Positions 17,305 through 25,860 are shown, numbered from the stretch's first letter. The stretch: DNA of 50,337 nt from an uncultured Kineothrix sp. (GCA_910587275.1 CAJUMD010000009.1:1-50337); one strand, 5' to 3'. The notes: generated by a model from the letters alone, not told the origin. Numbers and translations: made by a program.

Positions 17305-17349
17305 ATGTGTAGAAAAGTATGCCGTTAAGGCATCCAAGGAACCATTCCC

Positions 17350-17385
17350 CGCTCCCGGCATAAATTAATTAAAAAGCCGGGAGCG
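17350..17385 (+). promoter_or_regulatory. Hairpin that contains the ribosome binding site of the subtilisin gene
   Basis: CGCTCCCGGC at 17350-17359 pairs over 10 bp with GCCGGGAGCG at 17376-17385. The GGGAG at 17379-17383 is the only plausible Shine-Dalgarno, 6 bases before the ATG at 17390, and is fully inside the stem. It is followed by TTTT, so it could also act as a terminator. Confidence 0.65.
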
Positions 17386-17389
17386 TTTT

Positions 17390-18328
17390 ATGTATCGGGT
17401 CAGACAGCAGGTCGGGTGTACGGACGACATTATGGATTCCTGCAGGGGAAGAAACTACGGGGGGGAAGATGCCGTCAGGGTGGCGGTGCTGGATACGGGA
17501 ATCGGCGCCCATCCGGATTTTGAGGGGCGGATTGACGCATTCCGCGATTTCCTGCACGGCGGAAAGAGAATCTATGATGACAGCGGTCACGGGACCCATG
17601 TTTCGGGCTGTATCGCGGGCAGCGGGAAGATATCGGGCGGCATGTACAAAGGAATCTGCCCTTACGCCCATTTAATCGTGGGAAAGGTGCTGGACAAAAA
17701 CGGCGACGGTAATATGGAGGATATGCGGCGCGGAATCGAGTGGGTGCTGGAGAACAGGGAAAAGTACCGGATCCGCGTTTTAAACATTTCCATCGGAATC
17801 GGGCATATCGAAAATGAGGGGAAGATGCAGGAACTGCTGCGGGCGGTGGATGAAGCGTGGGATGCGGGTATCGTGGTGGTCTGCGCGGCGGGCAATATGG
17901 GACCGGACCCGATGACGATTTCCCCGCTCGGTTCCAGCAAGAAGGTAATTACCGTGGGTTGTCATGACGGGGGATATTTTACGGGGAAACATTCCCTGTG
18001 CGAAGATTATTCGGGGCGTGGGCCTTCTCCTTATGCAGTGAAAAAGCCGGATGTGGTGGCGCCGGGGACGGATATAGTTTCCTGCAATGTATCGTACCGG
18101 GCATCTTTCCGGGGATATAAGAATGCCTATACAAAAAAAAGCGGTACTTCCATGGCGACCCCCATCGTGTCGGGGGCGGCGGCGCTGCTTCTGCAGAAAT
18201 ACCCGGAGCTTTCCAATGAGCAGGTGAAGCGTAAGATTAATTACAGTGCCACGGATATGCATGAGCCATGGACGAAGCAGGGATGGGGAATGATAAATAT
18301 TGGCAGGCTGATCCAAATTGTGTATTGA
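17390..18328 (+). CDS. Intracellular subtilisin-like (S8) serine protease
   Basis: 312 residues. The catalytic triad is complete: Asp35 (AVLDTGIG), His67 (SGHGTHVSG), Ser254 (GTSMATP), with the oxyanion Asn in CAAGNMGP. There is no signal peptide and no typical secreted prosegment, so it is probably cytoplasmic like ISP-type subtilisins. The ATG at 17390 is set by GGGAG at 17379-17383. The gene is single: the CmdTAC-like terminator precedes it and a new promoter overlaps its stop codon. Substrates unknown; not evidently part of the neighbouring defence cassette. Confidence 0.92.
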   Translation: MYRVRQQVGCTDDIMDSCRGRNYGGEDAVRVAVLDTGIGAHPDFEGRIDAFRDFLHGGKRIYDDSGHGTHVSGCIAGSGKISGGMYKGICPYAHLIVGKVLDKNGDGNMEDMRRGIEWVLENREKYRIRVLNISIGIGHIENEGKMQELLRAVDEAWDAGIVVVCAAGNMGPDPMTISPLGSSKKVITVGCHDGGYFTGKHSLCEDYSGRGPSPYAVKKPDVVAPGTDIVSCNVSYRASFRGYKNAYTKKSGTSMATPIVSGAAALLLQKYPELSNEQVKRKINYSATDMHEPWTKQGWGMINIGRLIQIVY

Positions 18329-18353
18329 CACAAATCGTATGATTGTATACAAT
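18325..18353 (+). promoter_or_regulatory. Promoter of the citrate synthase-gntR-icd operon with palindromic operator
   Basis: TTGACA at 18325-18330 and TACAAT at 18348-18353, 17-base spacer; the -35 box overlaps the subtilisin stop codon. The 12-base perfect palindrome ATTGTATACAAT at 18342-18353 covers the -10 box and resembles operators used by FadR/FCD-type GntR repressors. The operon's own second gene encodes such a regulator, so autoregulation is likely (inference). Confidence 0.75.
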
Positions 18354-18411
18354 AATACGTAGCAATAGATGCACAGGAGAATGCCGCATACAGCGGCAGA
18401 GGGAGGCAGCC

Positions 18412-19833
18412 ATGAGAGAGAACAGTACGTTTGAGAACCGTCCGGTGACGATGAACGGGAAGAACAATCTGCTGGAAATAGAGGAACATATGTATATTTT
18501 GGATGATGTGGAGAAGCCCAATGTATTCCGTAATATGTTCCCGTATTCCGAAGTACCGAAGATTCCGTTCAACGACAGGATTGTGCCCCATAACATGCCA
18601 AAGGAGATATGGATTACGGATACGACATTCCGCGACGGACAGCAGTCGAGGGCGCCGTATACGACGGAACAGATTGTGGCAATTTATGATTGTCTCCACA
18701 GGCTGGGGGGACCGGGCGGGATGATCCGTGCCAGCGAATTTTTCCTGTACAGTAAAAAGGACAGGGATGCGGTCTACAAATGCATGGAGCGGGGGTATGA
18801 ATTTCCCGAAGTGACCAGTTGGATACGGGCGAGCAAGGAGGATTTTAAGCTCGTAAAGGAAATCGGGATGAAGGAGACCGGTATTCTGGTAAGCTGTTCG
18901 GATTATCACATTTTCCTGAAACTGAAGATGACGAGACGGCAGGCGATGGAACATTACTTAAGCGTTATCCGTGAATGCCTGGAGGAAGGTATCAGTCCAA
19001 GGTGCCATTTGGAGGATATTACGAGGGCGGATATTTACGGGTATGTGGTTCCGTTCTGTCTGGAACTGATGCGGCTGATGGAAGAGTATCGGATACCCAT
19101 TAAAGTACGCGCCTGCGATACGATGGGATACGGTGTGAATTATCCGGGAGCGGTAATCCCCAGGAGCGTGCAGGGAATCATATACGCCATACATACCCAT
19201 GCCGGTGTGCCGCATTCCCTGATTGAGTGGCATGGGCATAATGATTTTTACAAGGCGGTGTCCAATTCCACCACGGCTTGGCTGTACGGCTGTTCCGGTG
19301 TCAATACTTCCCTGTTCGGTATCGGGGAGAGGACCGGGAATACGCCGTTGGAGGCGATGGTATTTGAATATGCGCAGCTTAAGGGCAGCCTGAATGGGAT
19401 GGATACCACGGTGATTACGGAACTTGCGGAATACTACGAAAAGGAAATCGGTTACCAAATTCCGCCGAGGACGCCTTTCGTCGGGAAGAATTTCAATGTG
19501 ACGCGTGCAGGTATCCATGCGGACGGGCTGTTGAAAAACGAAGAAATATACAATATTTTCGATACCGAGAAATTCTTGAACCGTCCGGTACTCTGTGCGG
19601 TAAGCAATACTTCCGGCTTGGCGGGTATCGCCCATTGGATGAACACCTATTACGGGTTAAAAGGGGACGGGCAGTTGGATAAGGGCGCTCCGCTGGTGCA
19701 GGAAGTAAAGAAATGGGTGGATGCGGAATATGCATCGGGAAGGGTGACGGTACTGACGGACGAGGAGCTTGTGGAGGAAATCGGAAAGATATGTGAAAGA
19801 CTGGGAGTGGAGTATGGCAAGTTCAAATTATGA
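18412..19833 (+). CDS. Probable (Re)-citrate synthase, homocitrate/isopropylmalate synthase family
   Basis: DRE-TIM metallolyase-type acyltransferase. Seen: TDTTFRDGQQ (metal-binding Asp and catalytic Arg) at about residues 72-81, the HGHND metal site and GIGERTGNTPLE. The 473-residue length lacks the C-terminal leucine-regulatory domain of LeuA. The close neighbours, a regulator and isocitrate dehydrogenase, indicate that it condenses acetyl-CoA with oxaloacetate to citrate, as in clostridia that use Re-citrate synthase to make 2-oxoglutarate for glutamate. GGGAGG lies 5 bases before the ATG at 18412; upstream in-frame codons fall in the promoter. Overlaps the gntR start by 20 bases. Alternative: a homocitrate or 2-isopropylmalate synthase. 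Confidence 0.8.
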   Translation: MRENSTFENRPVTMNGKNNLLEIEEHMYILDDVEKPNVFRNMFPYSEVPKIPFNDRIVPHNMPKEIWITDTTFRDGQQSRAPYTTEQIVAIYDCLHRLGGPGGMIRASEFFLYSKKDRDAVYKCMERGYEFPEVTSWIRASKEDFKLVKEIGMKETGILVSCSDYHIFLKLKMTRRQAMEHYLSVIRECLEEGISPRCHLEDITRADIYGYVVPFCLELMRLMEEYRIPIKVRACDTMGYGVNYPGAVIPRSVQGIIYAIHTHAGVPHSLIEWHGHNDFYKAVSNSTTAWLYGCSGVNTSLFGIGERTGNTPLEAMVFEYAQLKGSLNGMDTTVITELAEYYEKEIGYQIPPRTPFVGKNFNVTRAGIHADGLLKNEEIYNIFDTEKFLNRPVLCAVSNTSGLAGIAHWMNTYYGLKGDGQLDKGAPLVQEVKKWVDAEYASGRVTVLTDEELVEEIGKICERLGVEYGKFKL

Positions 19834-20509
19834 CGTAAAGCAGGAAGTCAATGATAAGTATTCCCTGCGGGGCAGGGTGTTTTGTAAGCTCAGGGAGGAT
19901 ATTCTAAGCGGTAAGTACAGGGAACATGAGGAACTGCGGGAGGTGGCGATTGGAGAAGAACTGGGCGTCAGCCGTACTCCCGTGAGGGAGGCTTTCCGGC
20001 AGTTGGAGCTGGAAGGGCTGATTCAGATTGTGCCGAACAAGGGCGCTTATGTGACGGGTATTACGGCAAAGGATGTGGAGGACATCTACATGATCCGTTC
20101 TCTGCTGGAAGGGCTTTGCGCTAAGTGGGCAACCGGGCATATTACGGAGGAGCAGTTGGATGAGCTGGAGGAAAATGTGTATCTTGCCGACTTCCATGCA
20201 AAGAAAGGACATTTGGACCAGATGGCGGAGCTGGATAACCGTTTCCACCAGATTCTTTACGAATCCTGTAACAGCAGGCAGTTGGCACGTCTCTTGGAAG
20301 ATTTTCATGAATATGTGCTGCGGGTAAGGCGCAAAACCCTTGCCAACGGGGGCAGGGGAAAAGTGTCCAACGATGAACACCGTCAGATTATGGAGGCGAT
20401 TAAGGAAAAGGATGAGGACAGGGCGGAAGCACTCGCCAACAGGCACATCCTCAATGCTTATGACAATATGGTGAAAAACGGATTGTATGAGATTTACGGG
20501 AAGGAATGA
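19814..20509 (+). CDS. GntR-family (FCD/FadR-type) transcriptional regulator
   Basis: 231 residues: an N-terminal winged helix (about 18-85; LGVSRTPVREAFRQLELEGL and VPNKGAYVTG are hallmark GntR segments) and a C-terminal helical FCD ligand-binding domain (about 90-220) with conserved Asp/His positions (DNRFHQ, NDEHRQI) that usually hold a metal and a carboxylate ligand. Begins inside the 3' end of the citrate synthase gene, so expression is coupled. It likely senses citrate or another carboxylate and binds the palindrome at 18342 to control its own operon; both points are inferred. Confidence 0.92.
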   Translation: MASSNYDVKQEVNDKYSLRGRVFCKLREDILSGKYREHEELREVAIGEELGVSRTPVREAFRQLELEGLIQIVPNKGAYVTGITAKDVEDIYMIRSLLEGLCAKWATGHITEEQLDELEENVYLADFHAKKGHLDQMAELDNRFHQILYESCNSRQLARLLEDFHEYVLRVRRKTLANGGRGKVSNDEHRQIMEAIKEKDEDRAEALANRHILNAYDNMVKNGLYEIYGKE

Positions 20510-20547
20510 ACAAAATATTAAACATATAAAAAAGGAGAAGATGCCGT

Positions 20548-21756
20548 ATGGAAAAGATTAAAATGACAACTCCTCTCGTGGAGATGGACGGGGACGAAAT
20601 GACGAGGATTCTTTGGCAGATGATTAAAGAAGAACTGCTGCTTCCTTTTATCGATTTAAAAACGGAATATTATGACCTCGGCCTGGAACACCGCAACGAA
20701 ACCGACGACCGGGTCACGGTGGATTCCGCGGAGGCAACGAAAAAATACGGCGTTGCCGTAAAGTGTGCGACCATTACACCCAATGCGGCGCGCATGACGG
20801 AATATAATTTAAAGGAAATGTGGAAAAGTCCCAACGGGACCATCCGCGCCATTTTGGATGGGACCGTGTTCCGTGCGCCCATTAAAGTAAAGGGCATCGA
20901 TCCCTGCGTCAAAAACTGGGAGAAGCCCATTACCATCGCCCGCCATGCTTACGGTGATATTTACAAGAATGTGGAAATCAAAGTTCCGGGGGAAGGAAAA
21001 GCGGAGCTGGTTTATACGGCAAAGGACGGTACGGTGATGCGGGAGACGATTCATGAGTTCCAAAGCGCCGGTATCCTTCAGGGAGTACATAATACGGACG
21101 CTTCCATCCGCAGTTTCGCAAAGGCATGTTTTAATTATGCGTTGGATACGAAGCAGGCTCTTTGGTTTGGGGCAAAGGATACGATTTCCAAGAAATACGA
21201 CCACAATTTCAAGGATATTTTCCAGGAAGTGTACGATTTGGAGTATAAGGAAAAATTTGAGGCGGCGGGTATCGAATATTTTTACAGCTTAATCGACGAT
21301 ATCGTGGCGCGTGTCATGAAGGCAAAAGGCGGGTTTATTTGGGCATGCAAGAATTATGACGGGGATGTGATGAGCGATATGGTTTCTTCCGCGTTCGGTT
21401 CCCTTGCCATGATGACCTCTGTCCTGGTATCGCCCACGGGTGTTTATGAGTATGAGGCGGCACACGGAACGGTGCAGCGGCATTATTACAAGCATTTGAA
21501 AGGAGAGGAGACGTCCACCAATTCCGTGGCGACAATCTTCGCATGGACAGGCGCGCTGCGTAAGCGCGGGGAACTGGACGGCATCCGTGAATTGGCGGAA
21601 TTTGCGGATAAACTGGAAAAAGCCACGTTGGATACCATTGAATCCGGCAGAATGACAAAGGATTTGGCGTTGATTACTTCGCTGGAAAACGTGACTGTGT
21701 TAAACAGCGGGGACTTTATTAAGGAAATCCGCAGGACTTTGGAAGCGGGAGTTTAG
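20548..21756 (+). CDS. icd: NADP-dependent isocitrate dehydrogenase
   Basis: Oxidative decarboxylation of isocitrate to 2-oxoglutarate. 402 residues of the eukaryote-like homodimeric type: PLVEMDGDEMTRI at the N-terminus, the SPNGTIRAILDGTVFR substrate-binding loop, the DD metal site (LIDDIVA) and YEAAHGTVQRH near the cofactor site. AAAGGAG precedes the ATG. With the upstream synthase it forms the oxidative branch to glutamate; no aconitase is in the window. Confidence 0.96.
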   Translation: MEKIKMTTPLVEMDGDEMTRILWQMIKEELLLPFIDLKTEYYDLGLEHRNETDDRVTVDSAEATKKYGVAVKCATITPNAARMTEYNLKEMWKSPNGTIRAILDGTVFRAPIKVKGIDPCVKNWEKPITIARHAYGDIYKNVEIKVPGEGKAELVYTAKDGTVMRETIHEFQSAGILQGVHNTDASIRSFAKACFNYALDTKQALWFGAKDTISKKYDHNFKDIFQEVYDLEYKEKFEAAGIEYFYSLIDDIVARVMKAKGGFIWACKNYDGDVMSDMVSSAFGSLAMMTSVLVSPTGVYEYEAAHGTVQRHYYKHLKGEETSTNSVATIFAWTGALRKRGELDGIRELAEFADKLEKATLDTIESGRMTKDLALITSLENVTVLNSGDFIKEIRRTLEAGV

Positions 21757-22294
21757 CATAAAAATTCAGCTTGAAGCGGGTTCTTGAGGGGCGGACGCAC
21801 GGAAAGGAGTTCTTTGCGGGGCGGCTGCGGCGGCAGTGCCTGTCCCGGTTTTGCGTGCACTTATTCCGACGGGTTTTTCTAAACAGAATGGCATAGGTTG
21901 TCATAGGCTGCGGGATGCCCTCTATCGGCATCCATGCCGAATCGGGCTAAATCGGGCATCCATGCCCGATTTCCCTAAGGTATTCACATTCTGTTAAGAA
22001 AAACTCCGCCGAAAACGAAGCACGCAAAACCGGGACAGGCACTGCCGCCGCAGCCGCCCCGCAAAGAACTCCTTTCCGTGCTGTGTATGTGGAAGTATGT
22101 TTCAGGATGAATTGTTAGGTTTTATGGTAGGTAATTATTTGAAACGTTATATAAACAGCGGAGAGGGAATGCAGATAATAGTTCGCAAATAGTCAGCTTA
22201 GATAGTAATATCAATAAAATAACAGGTGTTAAGTCTATTGTATCGGATAAAAAATCTTTATTGATGCAATGGATTCGCCGGAAGCGGGGGAATG
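21757..22294. other. Convergent intergenic region with a MITE-like element
   Basis: No coding frame is credible in this 538-base gap between convergent icd and abc-f. It holds the inverted-repeat element at 21797-22081, about 200 bases of AT-rich sequence, and the start of the hairpin at 22280 that ends the abc-f transcript. Confidence 0.7.
21797..22081. mobile_element. MITE-like 285-bp element with 62-bp perfect terminal inverted repeats
   Basis: The left arm (21797-21858, beginning GCACGGAAAGGAG) and right arm (22020-22081, ending CTCCTTTCCGTGC) are exact reverse complements over 62 bases. Imperfect complementarity continues inward, including a shared GTTTTTCT-AACAGAATG block. The centre has two further hairpins built on CGGCATCCATGCCG and CGGGCATCCATGCCCG. 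There is no transposase, and no clear target duplication at the ends. It could be a non-autonomous transposable element or a large extragenic palindrome; transcribed, it would fold into one long hairpin. Confidence 0.7.
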
Positions 22295-22310
22295 TCATTC
22301 CCCCGCTTCC
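22280..22310 (-). terminator. Hairpin overlapping the end of the ABC-F gene
   Basis: A perfect stem of at least 12 bp (GGAAGCGGGGGA with TCCCCCGCTTCC), centred on the stop codon at 22295-22297. A T-run appears about 20 bases further along the minus strand, so termination is plausible. Confidence 0.6.
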
Positions 22311-24229
22311 AGTTCTTCCCACCGTTCCATTAATTGTTCCAGTTCGGCGGCAATCTGTTCTTTTTCTTTGGACAGTTCCTGTAATTTTGCCACGTTGGTG
22401 CAGATTTCCGGCCGGGCCATCTGTATATCGATTTCCCCGTCTCTTTGCTCCAGGGCTTCAATCCGTTCTTCCGTTCGTTTCAGGTCATTTTCCCGTTTGC
22501 GCTGTTTAGCCTGCAGTTCTTTTTGCTCTTTCCAGTTCCGTTTGGTTTCCGATTCTTTTTCCGCTGCGGGGGAGGGTACGCCGGAAACGGAAGATGAACC
22601 GGAAAGCGCGGCATTTTCCGCAAACTGCTGTTTCTTCTCCATGTAATAATCATAATTGCCAAGGTAATTGGTCAGGGTATTGCCTGATAATTCCAAAATG
22701 CGGCTGGCAGTCCGGTTGATGAAATAACGGTCATGGGAGACATAAAGGACCGTACCGGTATAGCCGTTTAAGGCATCTTCCAGGATTTCCTTGGAAGCGA
22801 TGTCCAAGTGGTTGGTAGGCTCGTCGAGAATCAGGAAGTTGGATTCCGAAAGCATGAGCTTTGCCAGGGATACACGTCCCCGTTCGCCGCCGCTAAGGTC
22901 CCCGATTCTTTGGAACACGTCGTCTCCGGTAAAGAGGAAAGCGGCAAGGATATTACGGATTTCGGTATTGTTCATGGCAGGATATTCATCGGAAATTTCC
23001 TCGAATAAAGTTTTTTCCATATGCAGTACATGGTGTTCCTGGTCGTAGTAGCCGATTTGTACGTTTGCGCCGAGACGGAGGGTACCGCCGTCGGCAGGAA
23101 CCAGTTGGTTGATGATTTTCAAAATCGTGGTTTTGCCGGTCCCGTTGTCGCCGATGATTGCCACATGTTCCCCTTTTTTGATGTCAAATCCGATATCCCG
23201 GAACAGTTCCAGGGGACCGAAGGCTTTGGACAGGTTTTCCACATGCAGCACATCGTTTCCGCTTACGCATTTCGGTTCCAGGGTGATGTGCATGTCGGTG
23301 CGTGCCTGCGTGGGTTTTTCCAGCCGCTCCACCTTGTCCAGCATCTTTTCGCGGCTTTCGGCGCGTTTGATGGATTTTTCCCGGTTAAAGGACTTTAATT
23401 TGGCGATGACTTCCTCCTGGTGTTTGATTTCCTGCTGCTGGTTTAAGTATGCCTTTAACTGTGCGGCGCGCAACTGTTCCTTTTTTACCGCATAATCGCT
23501 GTAATTTCCGGTAAAAACGGAAGCCTTTGTCTGGTCGATTTCCACAATCTTATTGGCAATGCGGTCCAAAAAATAGCGGTCATGGGAAACAATGACCACG
23601 GCGCCTTTATAATTCATCAGGTAAGTTTCCAGCCATGAGATGGACGACATGTCCAAATGGTTGGTAGGTTCATCCAGCATAATCAGGTCCGGTTTTTGCA
23701 GCAGCAGCTTACCGAGTGCAACGCGCGTTTTTTGTCCCCCGGACAGCGTGGACACCGGTTTATCAAATTCTTCCTCGGTAAATCCAAGCCCCTTTAACAC
23801 GCCTGTAAGCTCACTGCGGTAAGAATACCCTCCGCCGGATTCAAACCGGTGGGTAAGCTGTGCATACGACTCCATGAGCCATTCCAATTCCGCATCCTGT
23901 GCCGCTTTCATCAGCAGTTCCGTATCCCGGATTTGTTCCTCCAAATCAATTAAATCCTGCTTGACGGTCAACAGCTCCCCGTAAATGCTGTTTTCCGTAT
24001 CCACCGACTGGTGCTGTGCCAGGTAGCCGAAGGATTTATCCTTGGAAACCGTTACCATCCCTTCGTCTGCCGCCATTTCCCCCACAATAATCCGCAGCAA
24101 AGTAGTCTTTCCCGCCCCGTTAATTCCCACAATGGCCGCCTTATCGTAATCTTCAATATGAAACGACACATTCCGCAGCACCTGTTTCTCAATAAATGAC
24201 TTACAAATATTCTGACATGACAAAATCAT
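22295..24229 (-). CDS. ABC-F family ATPase (YdiF/Uup-like)
   Basis: Soluble protein with two ATP-binding cassettes and no membrane domain; ABC-F proteins act on ribosomes as translation factors or in antibiotic protection. 644 residues. First cassette: GINGAGKTT Walker A, LSGGQ signature, LDEPTNHLD Walker B. A helical linker (about 240-310) follows. Second cassette: GDNGTGKTT, LSGGERGRVSLAKL, LDEPTNHLD. A C-terminal charged coiled coil covers about 550-644. The ATG at 24229 is chosen because GGAGG sits just upstream and the protein then begins MILSCQNI, as is usual for the family. Nothing marks it as a resistance protein specifically. Confidence 0.93.
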   Translation of the reverse strand: MILSCQNICKSFIEKQVLRNVSFHIEDYDKAAIVGINGAGKTTLLRIIVGEMAADEGMVTVSKDKSFGYLAQHQSVDTENSIYGELLTVKQDLIDLEEQIRDTELLMKAAQDAELEWLMESYAQLTHRFESGGGYSYRSELTGVLKGLGFTEEEFDKPVSTLSGGQKTRVALGKLLLQKPDLIMLDEPTNHLDMSSISWLETYLMNYKGAVVIVSHDRYFLDRIANKIVEIDQTKASVFTGNYSDYAVKKEQLRAAQLKAYLNQQQEIKHQEEVIAKLKSFNREKSIKRAESREKMLDKVERLEKPTQARTDMHITLEPKCVSGNDVLHVENLSKAFGPLELFRDIGFDIKKGEHVAIIGDNGTGKTTILKIINQLVPADGGTLRLGANVQIGYYDQEHHVLHMEKTLFEEISDEYPAMNNTEIRNILAAFLFTGDDVFQRIGDLSGGERGRVSLAKLMLSESNFLILDEPTNHLDIASKEILEDALNGYTGTVLYVSHDRYFINRTASRILELSGNTLTNYLGNYDYYMEKKQQFAENAALSGSSSVSGVPSPAAEKESETKRNWKEQKELQAKQRKRENDLKRTEERIEALEQRDGEIDIQMARPEICTNVAKLQELSKEKEQIAAELEQLMERWEELEAGE

Positions 24230-24281
24230 GTGAAATCCTCCTTTTCCCTGGTGCGTCCCCCTGTACAAAACCCTACCCCCT

Positions 24282-24310
24282 ATTCTAACGGTGATAAAAC
24301 CTGCTGTCAA
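24282..24310 (-). promoter_or_regulatory. Promoter of the ABC-F gene
   Basis: Read on the minus strand: TTGACA at 24310-24305, 17-base spacer, TAGAAT at 24287-24282. Its -35 box is only 4 bases from the -35 box of the divergent rex promoter. Confidence 0.7.
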
Positions 24311-24314
24311 TTCA

Positions 24315-24343
24315 TTGACATTATTTTCCCCTCCCTATATAAT
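24315..24343 (+). promoter_or_regulatory. Consensus promoter of rex
   Basis: Perfect TTGACA at 24315-24320, 17-base spacer, perfect TATAAT at 24338-24343. A short inverted repeat TGTTT-AG-AAACA lies at the expected transcript start (about 24360) and could be a weak Rex or other operator. Confidence 0.85.
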
Positions 24344-24383
24344 GGATATATTGGGGGATTGTTTAGAAACAGGGGGAAGCACC

Positions 24384-25022
24384 GTGGAAGAAAAAGAAAT
24401 TTCGCAGGCGGTTATTGGCCGTTTACCCCGCTATTTCCGTTATTTGGGGGAACTTAAGGATCAGGGTATTGAGAGGGTGTCCTCACAGGAACTTAGCGAT
24501 ATCATGAAAGTAACCGCATCGCAGATCAGACAGGACTTTAATAATTTTGGCGGCTTTGGGCAGCAGGGATATGGTTATAACGTGGAATACCTGTTTCAGG
24601 AAATCGGGAAAATACTCGGTTTGGACAAGAGCCATAACCTGATTATCATTGGGGCAGGTAATTTGGGGCAGGCACTTGCCAATTACGGGAATTTTGAGCG
24701 CAGGGGCTTTCTTTTCATGGGGATTTTTGACAAGAATCCTTTGCTGTACGGGCGCAGGATAAGGGACCGGGAAGTGCGGCCCATGGAAGACATGGAAGAA
24801 TACGTGAAATCCAACCATATCGACATTGCCGTGCTGACTATCCCGAAAACGGAAGCCGAAGCAGTGGCGCAGCGGCTGGTGCGCAGCGGTATTAAGGGAA
24901 TTTGGAATTTTGCCCATGTGGATTTGAATGTGCCGGAGGAGGTTCAGGTGGAAAATGTCCATCTTTCGGACAGCCTGATGAAACTATCCTATAATATCAG
25001 CAGCTTTCAAAAGAACCGATAG
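24384..25022 (+). CDS. rex: Redox-sensing transcriptional repressor Rex
   Basis: Senses the NADH/NAD+ ratio and represses fermentation genes. 212 residues: an N-terminal winged helix (about 10-80; VSSQELSDIM, TASQIRQDFNNFG) and a Rossmann domain with the NAD(H)-binding GAGNLGQALANY. The start is GTG at 24384, supported by AGGGGG 7 bases upstream; an ATG further up lies on the promoter -10 region and is excluded. Family length is about 210. Single gene followed by a hairpin-rich gap. Confidence 0.96.
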   Translation: MEEKEISQAVIGRLPRYFRYLGELKDQGIERVSSQELSDIMKVTASQIRQDFNNFGGFGQQGYGYNVEYLFQEIGKILGLDKSHNLIIIGAGNLGQALANYGNFERRGFLFMGIFDKNPLLYGRRIRDREVRPMEDMEEYVKSNHIDIAVLTIPKTEAEAVAQRLVRSGIKGIWNFAHVDLNVPEEVQVENVHLSDSLMKLSYNISSFQKNR

Positions 25023-25074
25023 GCAGATGGCATCATATCCTATGATTTATGATAGGAAAAGGCGGTAAAGAATA

Positions 25075-25109
25075 CCGGTACGTCAAATAACGGATATTTG
25101 ACGTACCGG
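25075..25109. repeat. Perfect 15-bp palindrome after rex
   Basis: CCGGTACGTCAAATA and its exact complement separated by ACGGA. There is no T-run on the plus strand; the CGTGTTTAAAAATTC sequence right after it resembles the arms of the palindrome at 25861. Confidence 0.7.
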
Positions 25110-25141
25110 CGTGTTTAAAAATTCAAGGACGGGGTGAGGAG

Positions 25142-25831
25142 ATGGCAAAGTCAGAAGACAGTTTCCGGCAGGCGCTGTCCGGAAAGAAAATTCCGGTACT
25201 GACGCTGGATAATAAGTGGCACCAGTTATTTACGCAGGCGGAGACGGAAATACCGGCGGATGTGCGGCGCGGGGAGGAAAAACTGAACGACCTGTTGAAG
25301 CGGCAGGGTAAGCTGACCACGGAATCCAAGGAAATACGGAAACTGAAAAAAAAGCTGATGGAGGAAATCATGGAGATCGCCGACGCGGCAGGCGGAAACC
25401 CGGATGCAAAGTCGGAGAAAAAGATGGAGGAGAAGCAGCGGCTGATTAACGAATGCAACCAAAAACTGGAGGATTATGCGGATGAGCTGAAATTCCTTCC
25501 GGCGGAAATCGATAAGGTGAATTACCGGCTGATGCTTACCACCATGGACATCTGTTACCGGAGGATTTTGGAGAATACGAAAGACATCGATGTAATAAAC
25601 GAGTGGGTGAAAGATGTCCGTATAGAAATCAAAAAGAATCTGGTGCGTAAAGACGAACGGGAGAAATCCAATTTTGATTTGTATTCCTATATGCATGACA
25701 TATTCGGCGCGGAAGTCATAGAAATCTTTGACATGAAATATAATCCGGAGGAATGGAAGAAGGAACGGGAAGCAAAGCTGGCGAAAAAGGCGGCAGCAGC
25801 AGGAAAGCCGGCCGGCACAAAAAAGGGATAA
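25142..25831 (+). CDS. Coiled-coil cytoplasmic protein of unknown function
   Basis: 229 residues, not recognised. No signal peptide or membrane segment. Charged helical segments dominate (about 40-125, rich in Lys/Glu with heptad-like leucines), then a more conserved-looking middle with several aromatic residues (INEWVKDVRIEIKKNL, YMHDIFGAEVIEIFD), and a Lys/Ala-rich C-terminal tail. GGGGTGAGG precedes the ATG. It stands alone between two palindromes, so it is probably monocistronic. Confidence 0.75.
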   Translation: MAKSEDSFRQALSGKKIPVLTLDNKWHQLFTQAETEIPADVRRGEEKLNDLLKRQGKLTTESKEIRKLKKKLMEEIMEIADAAGGNPDAKSEKKMEEKQRLINECNQKLEDYADELKFLPAEIDKVNYRLMLTTMDICYRRILENTKDIDVINEWVKDVRIEIKKNLVRKDEREKSNFDLYSYMHDIFGAEVIEIFDMKYNPEEWKKEREAKLAKKAAAAGKPAGTKKG

Positions 25832-25860
25832 CGGGAAGATATAAGGTAGGGAAAATGCGA

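Noticed and set aside
21797..22081. Insertion sequence with transposase
   Set aside because: No transposase frame exists inside; only a MITE-like or palindromic element can be supported.
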